Below, piece after piece: positions 25,929-33,837 of a stretch of 58,618 nt of DNA. The translations under genes and the position numbers were made by a program. Source of the stretch: Flavobacterium sp. A45 (GTDB lineage Bacteria > Bacteroidota > Bacteroidia > Flavobacteriales > Flavobacteriaceae); assembly GCF_002001005.1 (NCBI RefSeq), contig NZ_MUNX01000124.1, positions 1 through 58,618 on the forward strand, read 5' to 3'. Under the pieces are notes generated by a model. That model did no database searches and was not told the DNA's origin. It saw only the letters and a list, made by a program, of their open reading frames with translations. Every line of letters begins with the position of its first letter. Within the stretch, counting starts at the first letter, position 1.

Positions 25929-26774
25929 CTATTTTTTGCTCCACTCCGCAATGCTTTCTCTATTCATTTTTACGTAATCTTGATTTTTAGCTATTTCAGC
26001 TGCTTCAAGAGAAACTTTTGCAGTTTCGACAGCTCCTTTATAATCGCTTAATTTAGCTTGAATCAATGATTTTAAACGTGTGTACCAATATGGTTTTTCA
26101 GTACTCATATCCAAAGCTTTATCAACATAATTCAATGCTTTTGCATTATCGCCATTCGATTGATAAATGTATTGCGCTGCCGAAAAATAATCCGCTGATG
26201 TAGGGCCTGCCAACGCTTTTTCAATATTGGCCAATGTTACTTTTTGGGTAGGAACTTCAAATTTCATAGAAACCGAAGAGTTTTCCCAAGCCATATCCAA
26301 ATAAGCAAAATTAGCATCCAAATTACTGATACCAATAGTAAAAGACTCCACAGGTTTTTGCAAGGCTTCTTCTTTAACAGTAGTTCTTAGCACTACATTC
26401 GCTTCATTCCACACTTCTGGATTTCCCCAATTGTTGGTTGCCGAATAAAAAATCACTTCCCAATTTTCAATTTTAGGAATTGTATACAAAGCATATTTTC
26501 CTTTAGGCAAAGTTTTACCATCAATTACAATATCCTCACTAAAAGAAATAGTCGTATTTTCATTGGCTCCAGTTCTCCAAACTTTTCCAAAAGGAACTAA
26601 ATTTCCAAAAACAGCTCTGCCTCTAGCGGCAGGTCTCGAATAAACAATCTCTACATCTGTCAATCCAACAGTTTGGAAAACTGTTGCTTTTGGACTAGCT
26701 TGAGGTGTTTTTAACTGAGCCTCAGCAACAAAGGGTGCTATAATAAAAGCGAAAGCAATAAGAATCTTTTTCAT
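25929..26774 (-). CDS. DUF2911 domain protein with C-terminal TPR-like helices
   Basis: The 281-residue exported protein has a signal peptide (residues 1-19, ending VAEA). A DUF2911 domain follows (about 25-170) with the family blocks EIVYSRPAARGRAVFGNLVP, GKVWRTGANENTTISF and LPKGKYALYTIPK. The last 100 residues form helix-turn-helix repeats (YIYQSNGDNAKALNYVDKAL) like tetratricopeptide units. Function is unknown; the family is common in Bacteroidota. The promoter element TAAATTTG lies at 26798-26805. Confidence 0.88.
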   Translation of the reverse strand: MKKILIAFAFIIAPFVAEAQLKTPQASPKATVFQTVGLTDVEIVYSRPAARGRAVFGNLVPFGKVWRTGANENTTISFSEDIVIDGKTLPKGKYALYTIPKIENWEVIFYSATNNWGNPEVWNEANVVLRTTVKEEALQKPVESFTIGISNLDANFAYLDMAWENSSVSMKFEVPTQKVTLANIEKALAGPTSADYFSAAQYIYQSNGDNAKALNYVDKALDMSTEKPYWYTRLKSLIQAKLSDYKGAVETAKVSLEAAEIAKNQDYVKMNRESIAEWSKK

Positions 26775-26797
26775 ATGTGTGTTTTTTTGTTAGTATT

Positions 26798-26805
26798 CAA
26801 ATTTA
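26798..26805 (-). promoter_or_regulatory. -7 promoter element for the DUF2911 gene
   Basis: Minus strand TAAATTTG matches TAnnTTTG, 23 nt upstream of the ATG. Confidence 0.55.
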
Positions 26806-26849
26806 CAAATTCGAAAAATCAAAGATGTTAATATTTCCTTAATAGAAAA

Positions 26850-27503
26850 TTAGTATTGCGATACAATTTCGTAATTCAATTCATTAAAATGATTGACTAT
26901 AACATCTGCTAATGATAAATCCTGGTCTTTCGAATGGAAGCTGTTATACCCCACGCAAAAAATGTCTGCTGCTTTTGCTGCTTTCACTCCATTAGTACTG
27001 TCTTCAATTACGATGCAGTTTTCTCTTGGTGCAATTGACAAAGAAGCCGCATGCATGAAAATTGCAGGATGCGGTTTTGAATTTGGAAAATCTTCCCCGC
27101 TTACAATATGTGAAAAGTATTGGTGCAGATCAAATCGTCGAAAAACTCTATCTATTGTAACTTTTGAAGCCGATGAAGCCACAATCAGCTGCATACCATT
27201 TTTATGAAAATCTTTAATTAAATTTTCCACTCCTTCCAGTAAAGCCAAATCTTCTTTACTATCGAAAGCATCATTAAAAATAGATCTTTTTCTCAAAATC
27301 AAATCTTCTACTTCCTGTTCTAATTGAAAATGATCTTTTATTTTCTGAAAAGTATTGCGGGTTGACAATCCAGTAAATGACGTGTACATTTCCTCTGGAA
27401 CCTCAATATTGAGTTCCCCAAATTGTTTGAAATATGCATAACGGTGTACGAGTTCTGTATCGACAATTACACCATCCATATCGAAAATTACGGTTTGTAT
27501 CAT
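26850..27503 (-). CDS. HAD family phosphatase, beta-phosphoglucomutase-like
   Basis: The 217-residue protein has HAD motif I FDMDGVIVDTE (residues 7-17), an alpha-helical cap (about 20-90), motif II VASSAS (about 110), the lysine in NSKPHPAIF (about 142-150) and motif IV IEDSTNGVKAAKAA (about 165-178). This is the subfamily I pattern of beta-phosphoglucomutases and sugar-phosphate phosphatases. The substrate is not determined. Confidence 0.88.
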   Translation of the reverse strand: MIQTVIFDMDGVIVDTELVHRYAYFKQFGELNIEVPEEMYTSFTGLSTRNTFQKIKDHFQLEQEVEDLILRKRSIFNDAFDSKEDLALLEGVENLIKDFHKNGMQLIVASSASKVTIDRVFRRFDLHQYFSHIVSGEDFPNSKPHPAIFMHAASLSIAPRENCIVIEDSTNGVKAAKAADIFCVGYNSFHSKDQDLSLADVIVNHFNELNYEIVSQY

Positions 27504-27631
27504 TTTTTTCTAAAGTTTCTGAGATGCTGAGTTTCTAAGATACTGAGCAAAATTATAGTTATAGTTTGAATTGGTTTAACTTTGTTTAAAATGGTTTAAT
27601 AAAATGCCAAACAGTTTAAACTCTTAAACAT

Positions 27632-28357
27632 TTAAACCCTTCCTTCTTTTTTAAGCAAATATCGGATAACGGTTTCTGCAGCATGAAGCCCAAATAATCC
27701 CGGCATATAACTGTTAGTTCCGTAAAATGATTTTTTAAAATTTGAACCGTCAGTCATGCGCAGACTGCATTCATCTTGAATTTCAGAAGAAAAAACTACT
27801 TTCACTTTATTTATCTTCTCTTTTTTCAAACGCTTTCTGATCGTTTTAGCCAAATGACAATTTATGGTTTTTGAAATATCTGTAACTTTCACTTTAGAAG
27901 CATCCATTTTTCCTCCAGCACCCATACTGCTTATGATTCGGACTTTTTTTCTTCTGGCCGAAATTATCAGATTCAGTTTTGGCGTTACACTGTCTATGCA
28001 GTCTAAAACATAATCATATTCATTAGAAACAATTTCATAAGCACGTTCCGGCGAAAGAAATTCTTTTACTCGAATCAAATTCAATTCAGGATTAATATCC
28101 ATCAGACGATCCCCTACAACATCCACTTTAGGTTGCCCTACCGTAGAATGCAAAGCAGGCAATTGTCTATTTATATTGGTAATATCCACTACATCTCCAT
28201 CCACAATGGTCATTGTTCCCACTCCTGCCCTTGCCAAAAATTCGGCAGCAAAAGACCCAACACCTCCAAGTCCTACGACCATTACGTGAGCATTTTGCAA
28301 ATTTTGTAATCCTTCTTTTTTAAATAATAGTTCGGCTCTTTCTGTCCACTCTGCCAT
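27632..28357 (-). CDS. tcdA: tRNA threonylcarbamoyladenosine dehydratase (TcdA)
   Basis: TcdA is an E1-like ATP-dependent enzyme that cyclises t6A at position 37 of ANN-decoding tRNAs. The 241-residue protein has the ThiF/MoeB nucleotide-binding GLGGVGSFAAEFLARAG (residues 29-45), the DGDVVDITNINRQLPA block (about 54-69), DYVLDCIDSVTPK (about 114-126), and the family start MAEWTERAELLFKKEGL. It is preceded by TatD on the same strand, with a 51-bp gap filled by GTTTAA words. Confidence 0.92.
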   Translation of the reverse strand: MAEWTERAELLFKKEGLQNLQNAHVMVVGLGGVGSFAAEFLARAGVGTMTIVDGDVVDITNINRQLPALHSTVGQPKVDVVGDRLMDINPELNLIRVKEFLSPERAYEIVSNEYDYVLDCIDSVTPKLNLIISARRKKVRIISSMGAGGKMDASKVKVTDISKTINCHLAKTIRKRLKKEKINKVKVVFSSEIQDECSLRMTDGSNFKKSFYGTNSYMPGLFGLHAAETVIRYLLKKEGRV

Positions 28358-28408
28358 ATTTCTTTGTTTAATTTTTTAAAAAGTTTAATCGTTCAAAATT
28401 CTCATTAT

Positions 28409-29071
28409 CTAAACCGATAATTCATAACCTCTAAAAACTGCTGCAAAATTACTGTTTATTTGCTGTTTAAGTTCATCCATGCTCCACTTTTTATATTTAG
28501 CTGCTAAAGCATATACTTCTTCGATTCCTTCTTCGACAGTATCTGTTTCCAAGAAAAAACGGTCATTGGGAATACTTTGAAAAACGGTTTCCAGTTGAGG
28601 ATTTAACAATAAATATTTTCCAAACGAAATATAAAACCCGTTATCGATAAGTTCCTTCGCCACCTGCTTATTCTTTGAAAAACCGTGAATCAGCATTGGA
28701 ACGGTAATTTTCAAGCGTTTCTTGGTGGCAATTACCTCTTGAAAAGCGGCAACACAATGAATCACAACAGGCTTATTGTATTTTTGCGCCAAAAGCAATT
28801 GCTTTTCAAAAACTATTTGCTGCAAATCAAACGGCATTTCAATGCGTTTGTCCAATCCGCATTCGCCAAGAGCGAGGCAATTCGGTTCCTGCAGTTTACT
28901 TTCAATAATCTGAAAATCAAGTTCCAACCTTTCTTCATTGATATACCACGGATGAATTCCAATGGAATAATTTGGAATTGAAGCATCAAATTCCTGCGGG
29001 TATTGATTGACGAGTTCCAAAACAGTTTTCTGATCCGTGAATTTGTGAGTATGCAGATTAAAAAACTTCAT
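28409..29071 (-). CDS. TatD family metal-dependent hydrolase
   Basis: The 220-residue TIM-barrel protein has the metal ligands NLHTH (residues 5-9), GECGLD (about 93-98), PVVIHC (about 125-130) and ETDT (about 180). These are the TatD DNase/amidohydrolase signatures, although the domain is shorter than the roughly 260 residues of E. coli TatD. Its ATG overlaps the stop of the DUF1684 gene by one base (TAATG), so the two are coupled. Confidence 0.88.
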   Translation of the reverse strand: MKFFNLHTHKFTDQKTVLELVNQYPQEFDASIPNYSIGIHPWYINEERLELDFQIIESKLQEPNCLALGECGLDKRIEMPFDLQQIVFEKQLLLAQKYNKPVVIHCVAAFQEVIATKKRLKITVPMLIHGFSKNKQVAKELIDNGFYISFGKYLLLNPQLETVFQSIPNDRFFLETDTVEEGIEEVYALAAKYKKWSMDELKQQINSNFAAVFRGYELSV

Positions 29072-29673
29072 TAATCATGAAATTTCTTTACCCCCGCATT
29101 TATTTCGATAGCCAAGTCATTTTCCAAAGGTACTTTTGGACACGAATATTTATGATTATAAGCACAATAAGGATTGTACGATAAATTAAAATCAATCACA
29201 ATCGTATTGCCTGTTGGAATTTTTAAATCAATGTATTTTCCGCCAATGTAACTCTCTTTACCCGAGGTCAAATCCGAAAACGGTAAAAACAAATGGTCTT
29301 TGTATTCTTCTTTTTTGGAAAGTTCAATATTGCGATAAATATTCAGTTTGAGCTCTTTTCCTTCCAGCTGAAAATGTGCTTCCCCGTATTTTACATACAT
29401 TGGTTTTCTGGCGGTTGAAGTCGGCATTTCAAATGGTTTTTCATTCTCAGTTCTTATGAATTGAGCCACCACAAAAGCTTTTTCGTTTATTGGATAAAAG
29501 TCTAATGACTTAAATTTTGCCAAATCATCAGCAGTCAAAGGACTTGTCTTTGCATCGGCATATTCGGAATTGAGGTCTTTTTGAAATTTTTCGACAGCTG
29601 TGACATCAAATTTTTCTTGCCCAAAACCTAGATTAAATAATGCTATCAGAAGCAAAGTCAGTGTAACTCTCAT
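29071..29673 (-). CDS. DUF1684 domain protein (exported)
   Basis: The 200-residue protein has a signal peptide (MRVTLTLLLIALFNLGFGQ). The DUF1684 blocks are LDFYPINEKAFVVAQF, the FLPFSDLTSGKESYIGGKYI region and FNLSYNPYCAYNHKYSCP near the C-terminus with two cysteines. Its activity is unknown. The frame is open a further 26 codons upstream; I use the ATG at 29673 because the signal peptide begins there and a TATTTTTG promoter element lies at 29690-29697, inside the longer frame. Confidence 0.87.
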   Translation of the reverse strand: MRVTLTLLLIALFNLGFGQEKFDVTAVEKFQKDLNSEYADAKTSPLTADDLAKFKSLDFYPINEKAFVVAQFIRTENEKPFEMPTSTARKPMYVKYGEAHFQLEGKELKLNIYRNIELSKKEEYKDHLFLPFSDLTSGKESYIGGKYIDLKIPTGNTIVIDFNLSYNPYCAYNHKYSCPKVPLENDLAIEINAGVKKFHD

Positions 29674-29689
29674 ATCTTTAAATTTTAAG

Positions 29690-29697
29690 CAAAAATA
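29690..29697 (-). promoter_or_regulatory. -7 promoter element for the DUF1684-tatD pair
   Basis: Minus strand TATTTTTG matches TAnnTTTG, 16 nt upstream of the ATG at 29673. Confidence 0.6.
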
Positions 29698-29763
29698 GAT
29701 TAAAGTTAGAAAGCCACAAAACATCACATCAACTAAAAAAAAAACAAACACATGAGTTGATTT

Positions 29764-29862
29764 TACCGCAAATTCGCAAATTAAATTATTGCATAGATGA
29801 ATTTTAAGAATTTGCAGATATCAATTTCTGCTTAAAAAAATAAAATCTGCGAATCTGCGGTA
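29764..29862. repeat. Extragenic element with 18-bp inverted termini
   Basis: The left end TACCGCAAATTCGCAAAT (29764-29781) and the reverse complement of the right end (29845-29862) agree at 16 of 18 positions. The 99-bp element lies between divergent genes and carries no coding frame. It looks like a small palindromic repeat of the type scattered in flavobacterial genomes. Confidence 0.6.
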
Positions 29863-29890
29863 GTTTCAATTAGCTCCAAAAAAAACTTTG

Positions 29891-29898
29891 TAGATTTG
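29891..29898 (+). promoter_or_regulatory. -7 promoter element for the MFS gene
   Basis: TAGATTTG matches TAnnTTTG, 20 nt upstream of the ATG at 29919. Confidence 0.55.
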
Positions 29899-29918
29899 CC
29901 TTCATAGAATTTTTTCCC

Positions 29919-31130
29919 ATGCTCAAAACTGCCCTCGGTCGTTACATTAATAATTTCAAAGGATTCACTCGCGAAGTTTGGATACTTGCTTTAATCACTT
30001 TTATAAATAGAGCTGGAACAATGGTTCTGCCTTTTTTATCCAAATATTTAAAGGAAGATTTGAATTTTAGCTACAGTGAAGTAGGATGGATTATGGTTGC
30101 CTTTGGATTGGGTTCTATGTTAGGCTCTTGGATTGGAGGTAAATTGAGCGATAAAATTGGGTTTTATAAAATCATGATTTTCAGCCTTTTTACGAGCGGA
30201 ATCCTGTTCATTCTACTGCAGTATATTACGAGTTTTTGGGGATTATGCATTGCGATGTTCATCATCATGGCAATTTCAGATATGTTTCGTCCGGCCATGT
30301 TTGTATCGCTGAGCGTATATGCCAAACCCGAAAACCGGGTTCGCGCCTTGTCTTTGGTGCGATTAGCGGTTAATCTTGGGTTTACAGCAGGCCCGGCATT
30401 GGGCGGACTTATAATTATTGGTATGGGATACTCGGGCTTGTTTTGGATTGACGGAAGTTCCTGTATCATCGCAATTCTGATTTTTGCTTTATGCATTAAA
30501 GAAAAAAAGAAAACTCCAATAAACATAGCAGATAACACCATATCAAGTGTCCCAAAATCCATTTACAAAGACAAAGCTTTCTGGTTACTGCTCTTTATCA
30601 GTTTTGTGACTTTTATGGTTTTTCTGCAAATATTCTCGACTTTGCCTTTATATCACAACGAAAAATTTGGTCTCAGCGAATTCCAAACCGGAATGCTCCT
30701 TTCAATCAACGGTCTGTTAGTTTTCCTTTTAGAAATGCCAATCGTAAGCACTTTAGAAAGAAAAAAAACGAATAAAATAAAGAGTATCGCCATTGGCTCA
30801 CTGTTCATTACGCTTGGGTATTACATTTTATTACTCGATTCATGGGTAGGCATTCTCACCATCAGCATCATATTTCTCACTTTTGGAGAAATTTTTTCGT
30901 TCCCTTTTGTCAATGCCGTTGCCCTCAACCGCGCGCCAAAAGGTCAAGAAGGACAATATATGGGCTTCTACACCATGAGTTTCAGTCTGGCGCATATTGT
31001 CAGTTCCAAAACGGGTCTGGAAATCATTGCACATTATAACTATCAGGTCAATTGGCTTGTCATGGGAACTTTGGGTGCATTATCCCTACTTTGCTGTTTT
31101 TGGCTCAACAAAATGATACGCAACGAGTAA
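29919..31130 (+). CDS. Major facilitator superfamily transporter, 12 TM
   Basis: The 403-residue membrane protein has twelve predicted helices. The MFS motif A is in the loop after helix 2 (GSWIGGKLSDKIGFYK, about residues 70-85), and a motif C-like stretch is in helix 5 (VRLAVNLGFTAGPALGGL, about 146-163), the mark of drug/proton antiporters of the 12-helix type. The substrate is unknown. It is a single gene with its own promoter element. Confidence 0.88.
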   Translation: MLKTALGRYINNFKGFTREVWILALITFINRAGTMVLPFLSKYLKEDLNFSYSEVGWIMVAFGLGSMLGSWIGGKLSDKIGFYKIMIFSLFTSGILFILLQYITSFWGLCIAMFIIMAISDMFRPAMFVSLSVYAKPENRVRALSLVRLAVNLGFTAGPALGGLIIIGMGYSGLFWIDGSSCIIAILIFALCIKEKKKTPINIADNTISSVPKSIYKDKAFWLLLFISFVTFMVFLQIFSTLPLYHNEKFGLSEFQTGMLLSINGLLVFLLEMPIVSTLERKKTNKIKSIAIGSLFITLGYYILLLDSWVGILTISIIFLTFGEIFSFPFVNAVALNRAPKGQEGQYMGFYTMSFSLAHIVSSKTGLEIIAHYNYQVNWLVMGTLGALSLLCCFWLNKMIRNE

Positions 31131-31140
31131 ATAATAATGA

Positions 31141-31258
31141 GGGCGTGCCACCATTAAGAAAAAGGGACAGCTTATAGCACCGCATATTTCGTCCCTTTTC
31201 CTTAATGCTGTCGTGCTATCAGCGCTACTTCGGTAGCCAGCTTCTATCACTCACGCGA
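31141..31258. repeat. Structured intergenic element, GGGCGTGCC ... CTATCACTCACGC type
   Basis: The element begins GGGCGTGCC and ends GCTTCTATCACTCACGC. Inside, CATTAAGAAAAAGGGAC (31152-31168) pairs with 31191-31207 at 16 of 17 positions, and GCTAC-TTCG-GTAGC (31224-31237) is a UUCG tetraloop hairpin. GCTTATAGCAC and GTGCTATCAGC can also pair at 10 of 11 positions. I recognise this as a recurrent Bacteroidota intergenic element, from memory. It is in the 313-bp gap before blaI. Confidence 0.6.
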
Positions 31259-31299
31259 CACAACAGCAGTTTTTCAGAAGATATATATTGTATACAAAT

Positions 31300-31326
31300 C
31301 CTAACAGATTTTGAAAATCTGTTAGG
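31300..31326. repeat. Perfect 27-bp palindrome
   Basis: CCTAACAGATTTT-G-AAAATCTGTTAGG. It could act as a hairpin in RNA, though without a following T-run, or be a short extragenic palindromic repeat. Confidence 0.6.
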
Positions 31327-31361
31327 ATAAACAGCCATTCAACCCAGTAAAATCATTATAA

Positions 31362-31417
31362 AACTAAAATTTTAGTTAAATAACTATATTTTTAGTTTGT
31401 AAACTACAAATATAGTT
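31362..31417. promoter_or_regulatory. Three BlaI-type operators with 20-bp periodicity
   Basis: Three 16-bp sites of the form AACTA-N6-TAGTT start at 31362, 31382 and 31402: AACTAAAATTTTAGTT (perfect palindrome), AACTATATTTTTAGTT and AACTACAAATATAGTT. The period of exactly 20 bp puts them on one face of the helix. The second overlaps the -33 TTTG and the third lies between -33 and -7, so a bound repressor would block the blaI promoter. Confidence 0.75.
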
Positions 31418-31426
31418 GTATGTTTG
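31396..31426 (+). promoter_or_regulatory. blaI-M56 operon promoter
   Basis: TTTG at 31396-31399 and TATGTTTG at 31419-31426 are separated by 19 nt, an exact match to the Bacteroidota -33/-7 promoter. The ATG at 31444 follows 17 nt later. Confidence 0.75.
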
Positions 31427-31443
31427 TTTCAAATTAAATCATC

Positions 31444-31806
31444 ATGCAAAAACTAACAAACAAAGAAGAAGAAATCATGCACATTTTATGGAAGCTCAAA
31501 AAAGCATTTGTAAAAGAAGTCATGGCCGAAATCACCGAAGAACAACCACATTACAATACGCTGTCCACGATAATCCGTAATCTGGAGGAAAAAGGATATG
31601 TAAATCATAATGCCTTTGGAAACACGCATCAATACTTCCCAATTGTAAGCATCGAGGATTACCGAAAAGGTTTTATGAGTACGGCAATCGATAATTATTT
31701 CAACAGTTCTTATAAAAACATGGTTTCCTTTTTTGCCAAAGAAGAGAAAATTTCGGCAGCCGAATTACGTGAAATCCTTTCAATGATCGAAACCCCAAAG
31801 AAATAA
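31444..31806 (+). CDS. BlaI/MecI/CopY family transcriptional repressor
   Basis: The 120-residue winged-helix repressor starts KLTNKEEEIMHILWKLKKAF, with the recognition helix in HYNTLSTIIRNLEEKGYVNH (about residues 37-56) and a C-terminal dimerisation helix. In the Firmicute model such repressors are inactivated when a partner M56 membrane protease senses a signal. The M56 gene follows 81 bp downstream. Three operator-like palindromes over its own promoter indicate autoregulation. Confidence 0.93.
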   Translation: MQKLTNKEEEIMHILWKLKKAFVKEVMAEITEEQPHYNTLSTIIRNLEEKGYVNHNAFGNTHQYFPIVSIEDYRKGFMSTAIDNYFNSSYKNMVSFFAKEEKISAAELREILSMIETPKK

Positions 31807-31887
31807 AACTATTCCTTTAAAAAAAATGGGGTTCATGACAACCAAAACAAAATAAAGGCTTCGGAATAAAAAAACAGTAAATACAAA

Positions 31888-33774
31888 ATGGAAACACTAT
31901 TCATATATATAGCAAAATCAAGCGGATTAATAGCACTGTTCTATTTTGCCTATTACTTCCTGTTGCGAAAAGAAACTTTCTTTACCGCAAACCGCTGGTA
32001 TCTTTTGGCAGGCTTATTCACATCTGTAATTTTGCCATGGATAGTTTTTACCACTATTGTTTGGGTCGAGCCTACTCCAACTAATTTTGACTGGTCAAGA
32101 CTTCCAATGAGACCTGTTAAGGATGAAAGTTTAGAAATCAACTGGTATCTGGTTTTGGCTGGAGCCTATATCATCGGAATAGCGTTGTTATTAATCCAGT
32201 TTGCCTTTGACTTTTATAATCTTAACCGCGTTTTAAAAGGAAAATCCATTCAGCGACAAGCCGATCACAAATTCATTGACCTCAAAGAAAATATTGCTCC
32301 TTTTTCTTATTTCAACACTATTGTTTACAACTCATCACTGTACAGCGAAGCCGAAATGGAAAGTATCCTAGAACACGAAAAAGTACACAGCGAACAATAC
32401 CACACGGTAGACGTCTTAATCACGCGTTTCTTTTGCATCCTTTTTTGGTTCAACCCTTTTATGTGGCTTTACAAAAAAGCCATTCTGCAAAACTTAGAAT
32501 TCATTGCCGACAGTGAAGCAGCCAAAAACATATCCGACAAAAAAGCGTATCAATTAACGCTTTTAAAAATAACAACACACGAGAATTGCGTTGTGCTTAC
32601 CAATCATTTTTATCAATCATTAATCAAAAAACGAATCGTTATGTTAAACAAAAATCAATCAAAAAAATGGAATTCCTGGAAGTATGTACTGATACTTCCA
32701 GCATTAATTGCCTTTGTGTTTTTATTCCAAATGGAAGTTATTGCAAAGGAGAAAAATTTGAGTCCGAAAGTAGAGCAATCAGTCTCAGAGGATGTTGATA
32801 TCTATAAAATTACCAAAAACACAACAGAAGCCGAATTAAAAGAAAAAGCCGAAATTCTAAAAGAAAAATATGACATAAAAACCACATTCTCTAAAATAAA
32901 AAGAAATTCAAATAATGAATTAATTGGTTTAAAAATCAAACTGCAAAAAGGAAAAGAAGCAGAGACTGTTACGGAAGTGAATAGTAGTGAACCCATAAAA
33001 GATTTTGCAATAGCCATTTCTAAAAATGAAAATGGAACCACAAATATTGGCATCGTTACTGAAAAAAACAAAGGAAACGATAAATTAACCCTAAGCAATA
33101 ACGTAATATCTCCTAATACCCGAATTTCAGCAGACACTCAAATTTACATTGATGGAGAAAAATCAGAAAAAGCCGAAATGGATGAATTAGATCCTAAAGA
33201 AATTGCAACTGTAAATGTCACAAAAAATGATGAGAAAAAAGAAATCCGAATAATTACCAAAAATTTTTCCACAATAGGAGACGAGAATGAAATTTACATC
33301 AATGGCAAAAAAGTCACTCAAAATGAATTAGAGCAATTAGAACAAGGCTCAATTGATAGAATAGATATCAATAATAATTCTGGAAAAAAATCAATGAGGA
33401 TTGTAACAAAAAACGGAACGTATTATCAAGACAAAAATATGCCAGTTCCTCCTGTCCCTCCTACTCCTCCAACTATGAAATTTAAAGCTCCTAAATCTCC
33501 TGCGTTCCCAAAAGCGCCAAAAGCACCGAAAGGTGATCCTATAACCGGAGATAAAAAAGCCTGGAAAGATTTTGAAAAGAAAATGGAAGAGTTTGACAAA
33601 CAAATGAAAAAACTAGAACCTCAAATGGAAGCTTTCGACAAACAAATGGCTGAATTTGACAAACAAATGGAACCTTTCAATAAAGAAATGGAAGCTTTTG
33701 ATGAGAAAATGAAAGTTTTTGACAAACAAATGGAAGAATATATGTCTAAGGTAGAAAAAGAAAACAAAAAATAA
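31888..33774 (+). CDS. M56 family (BlaR1-like) membrane metallopeptidase with heptad-repeat tail
   Basis: The 628-residue protein has three N-terminal helices, then the zinc-protease motif HEKVH (residues 163-167) with the second block NLEFIADSEA (about 211-220), then a fourth helix (about 270-288, YVLILPALIAFVFLFQ). The long extracytoplasmic C-terminus lacks the penicillin-binding domain of BlaR1. Instead it has segments of about 60 residues repeated with variation (ITKNTTEAELKEK; QIYIDGEKSEKAEMDELDPK; EIYINGKKVTQNELEQLEQG), a Pro/Ala/Lys-rich linker, and eight consecutive heptads starting with Met (residues 566-621, MEEFDKQ-like). The sensed signal is unknown. It probably controls the BlaI-type repressor encoded before it. 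Confidence 0.88.
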   Translation: METLFIYIAKSSGLIALFYFAYYFLLRKETFFTANRWYLLAGLFTSVILPWIVFTTIVWVEPTPTNFDWSRLPMRPVKDESLEINWYLVLAGAYIIGIALLLIQFAFDFYNLNRVLKGKSIQRQADHKFIDLKENIAPFSYFNTIVYNSSLYSEAEMESILEHEKVHSEQYHTVDVLITRFFCILFWFNPFMWLYKKAILQNLEFIADSEAAKNISDKKAYQLTLLKITTHENCVVLTNHFYQSLIKKRIVMLNKNQSKKWNSWKYVLILPALIAFVFLFQMEVIAKEKNLSPKVEQSVSEDVDIYKITKNTTEAELKEKAEILKEKYDIKTTFSKIKRNSNNELIGLKIKLQKGKEAETVTEVNSSEPIKDFAIAISKNENGTTNIGIVTEKNKGNDKLTLSNNVISPNTRISADTQIYIDGEKSEKAEMDELDPKEIATVNVTKNDEKKEIRIITKNFSTIGDENEIYINGKKVTQNELEQLEQGSIDRIDINNNSGKKSMRIVTKNGTYYQDKNMPVPPVPPTPPTMKFKAPKSPAFPKAPKAPKGDPITGDKKAWKDFEKKMEEFDKQMKKLEPQMEAFDKQMAEFDKQMEPFNKEMEAFDEKMKVFDKQMEEYMSKVEKENKK

Positions 33775-33791
33775 TTCTGCAATACCATACA

Positions 33792-33824
33792 AAAGACGGT
33801 CTCTCATCAAGACCGTCTTTTTTT
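33792..33824. terminator. Bidirectional terminator between the M56 and M28 genes
   Basis: AAAGACGGTCT / AGACCGTCTTT, 11 bp, loop CTCATCA, with T7 on the plus strand and a short T stretch on the minus. Confidence 0.85.
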
Positions 33825-33837
33825 ATAGTTGTATTTT

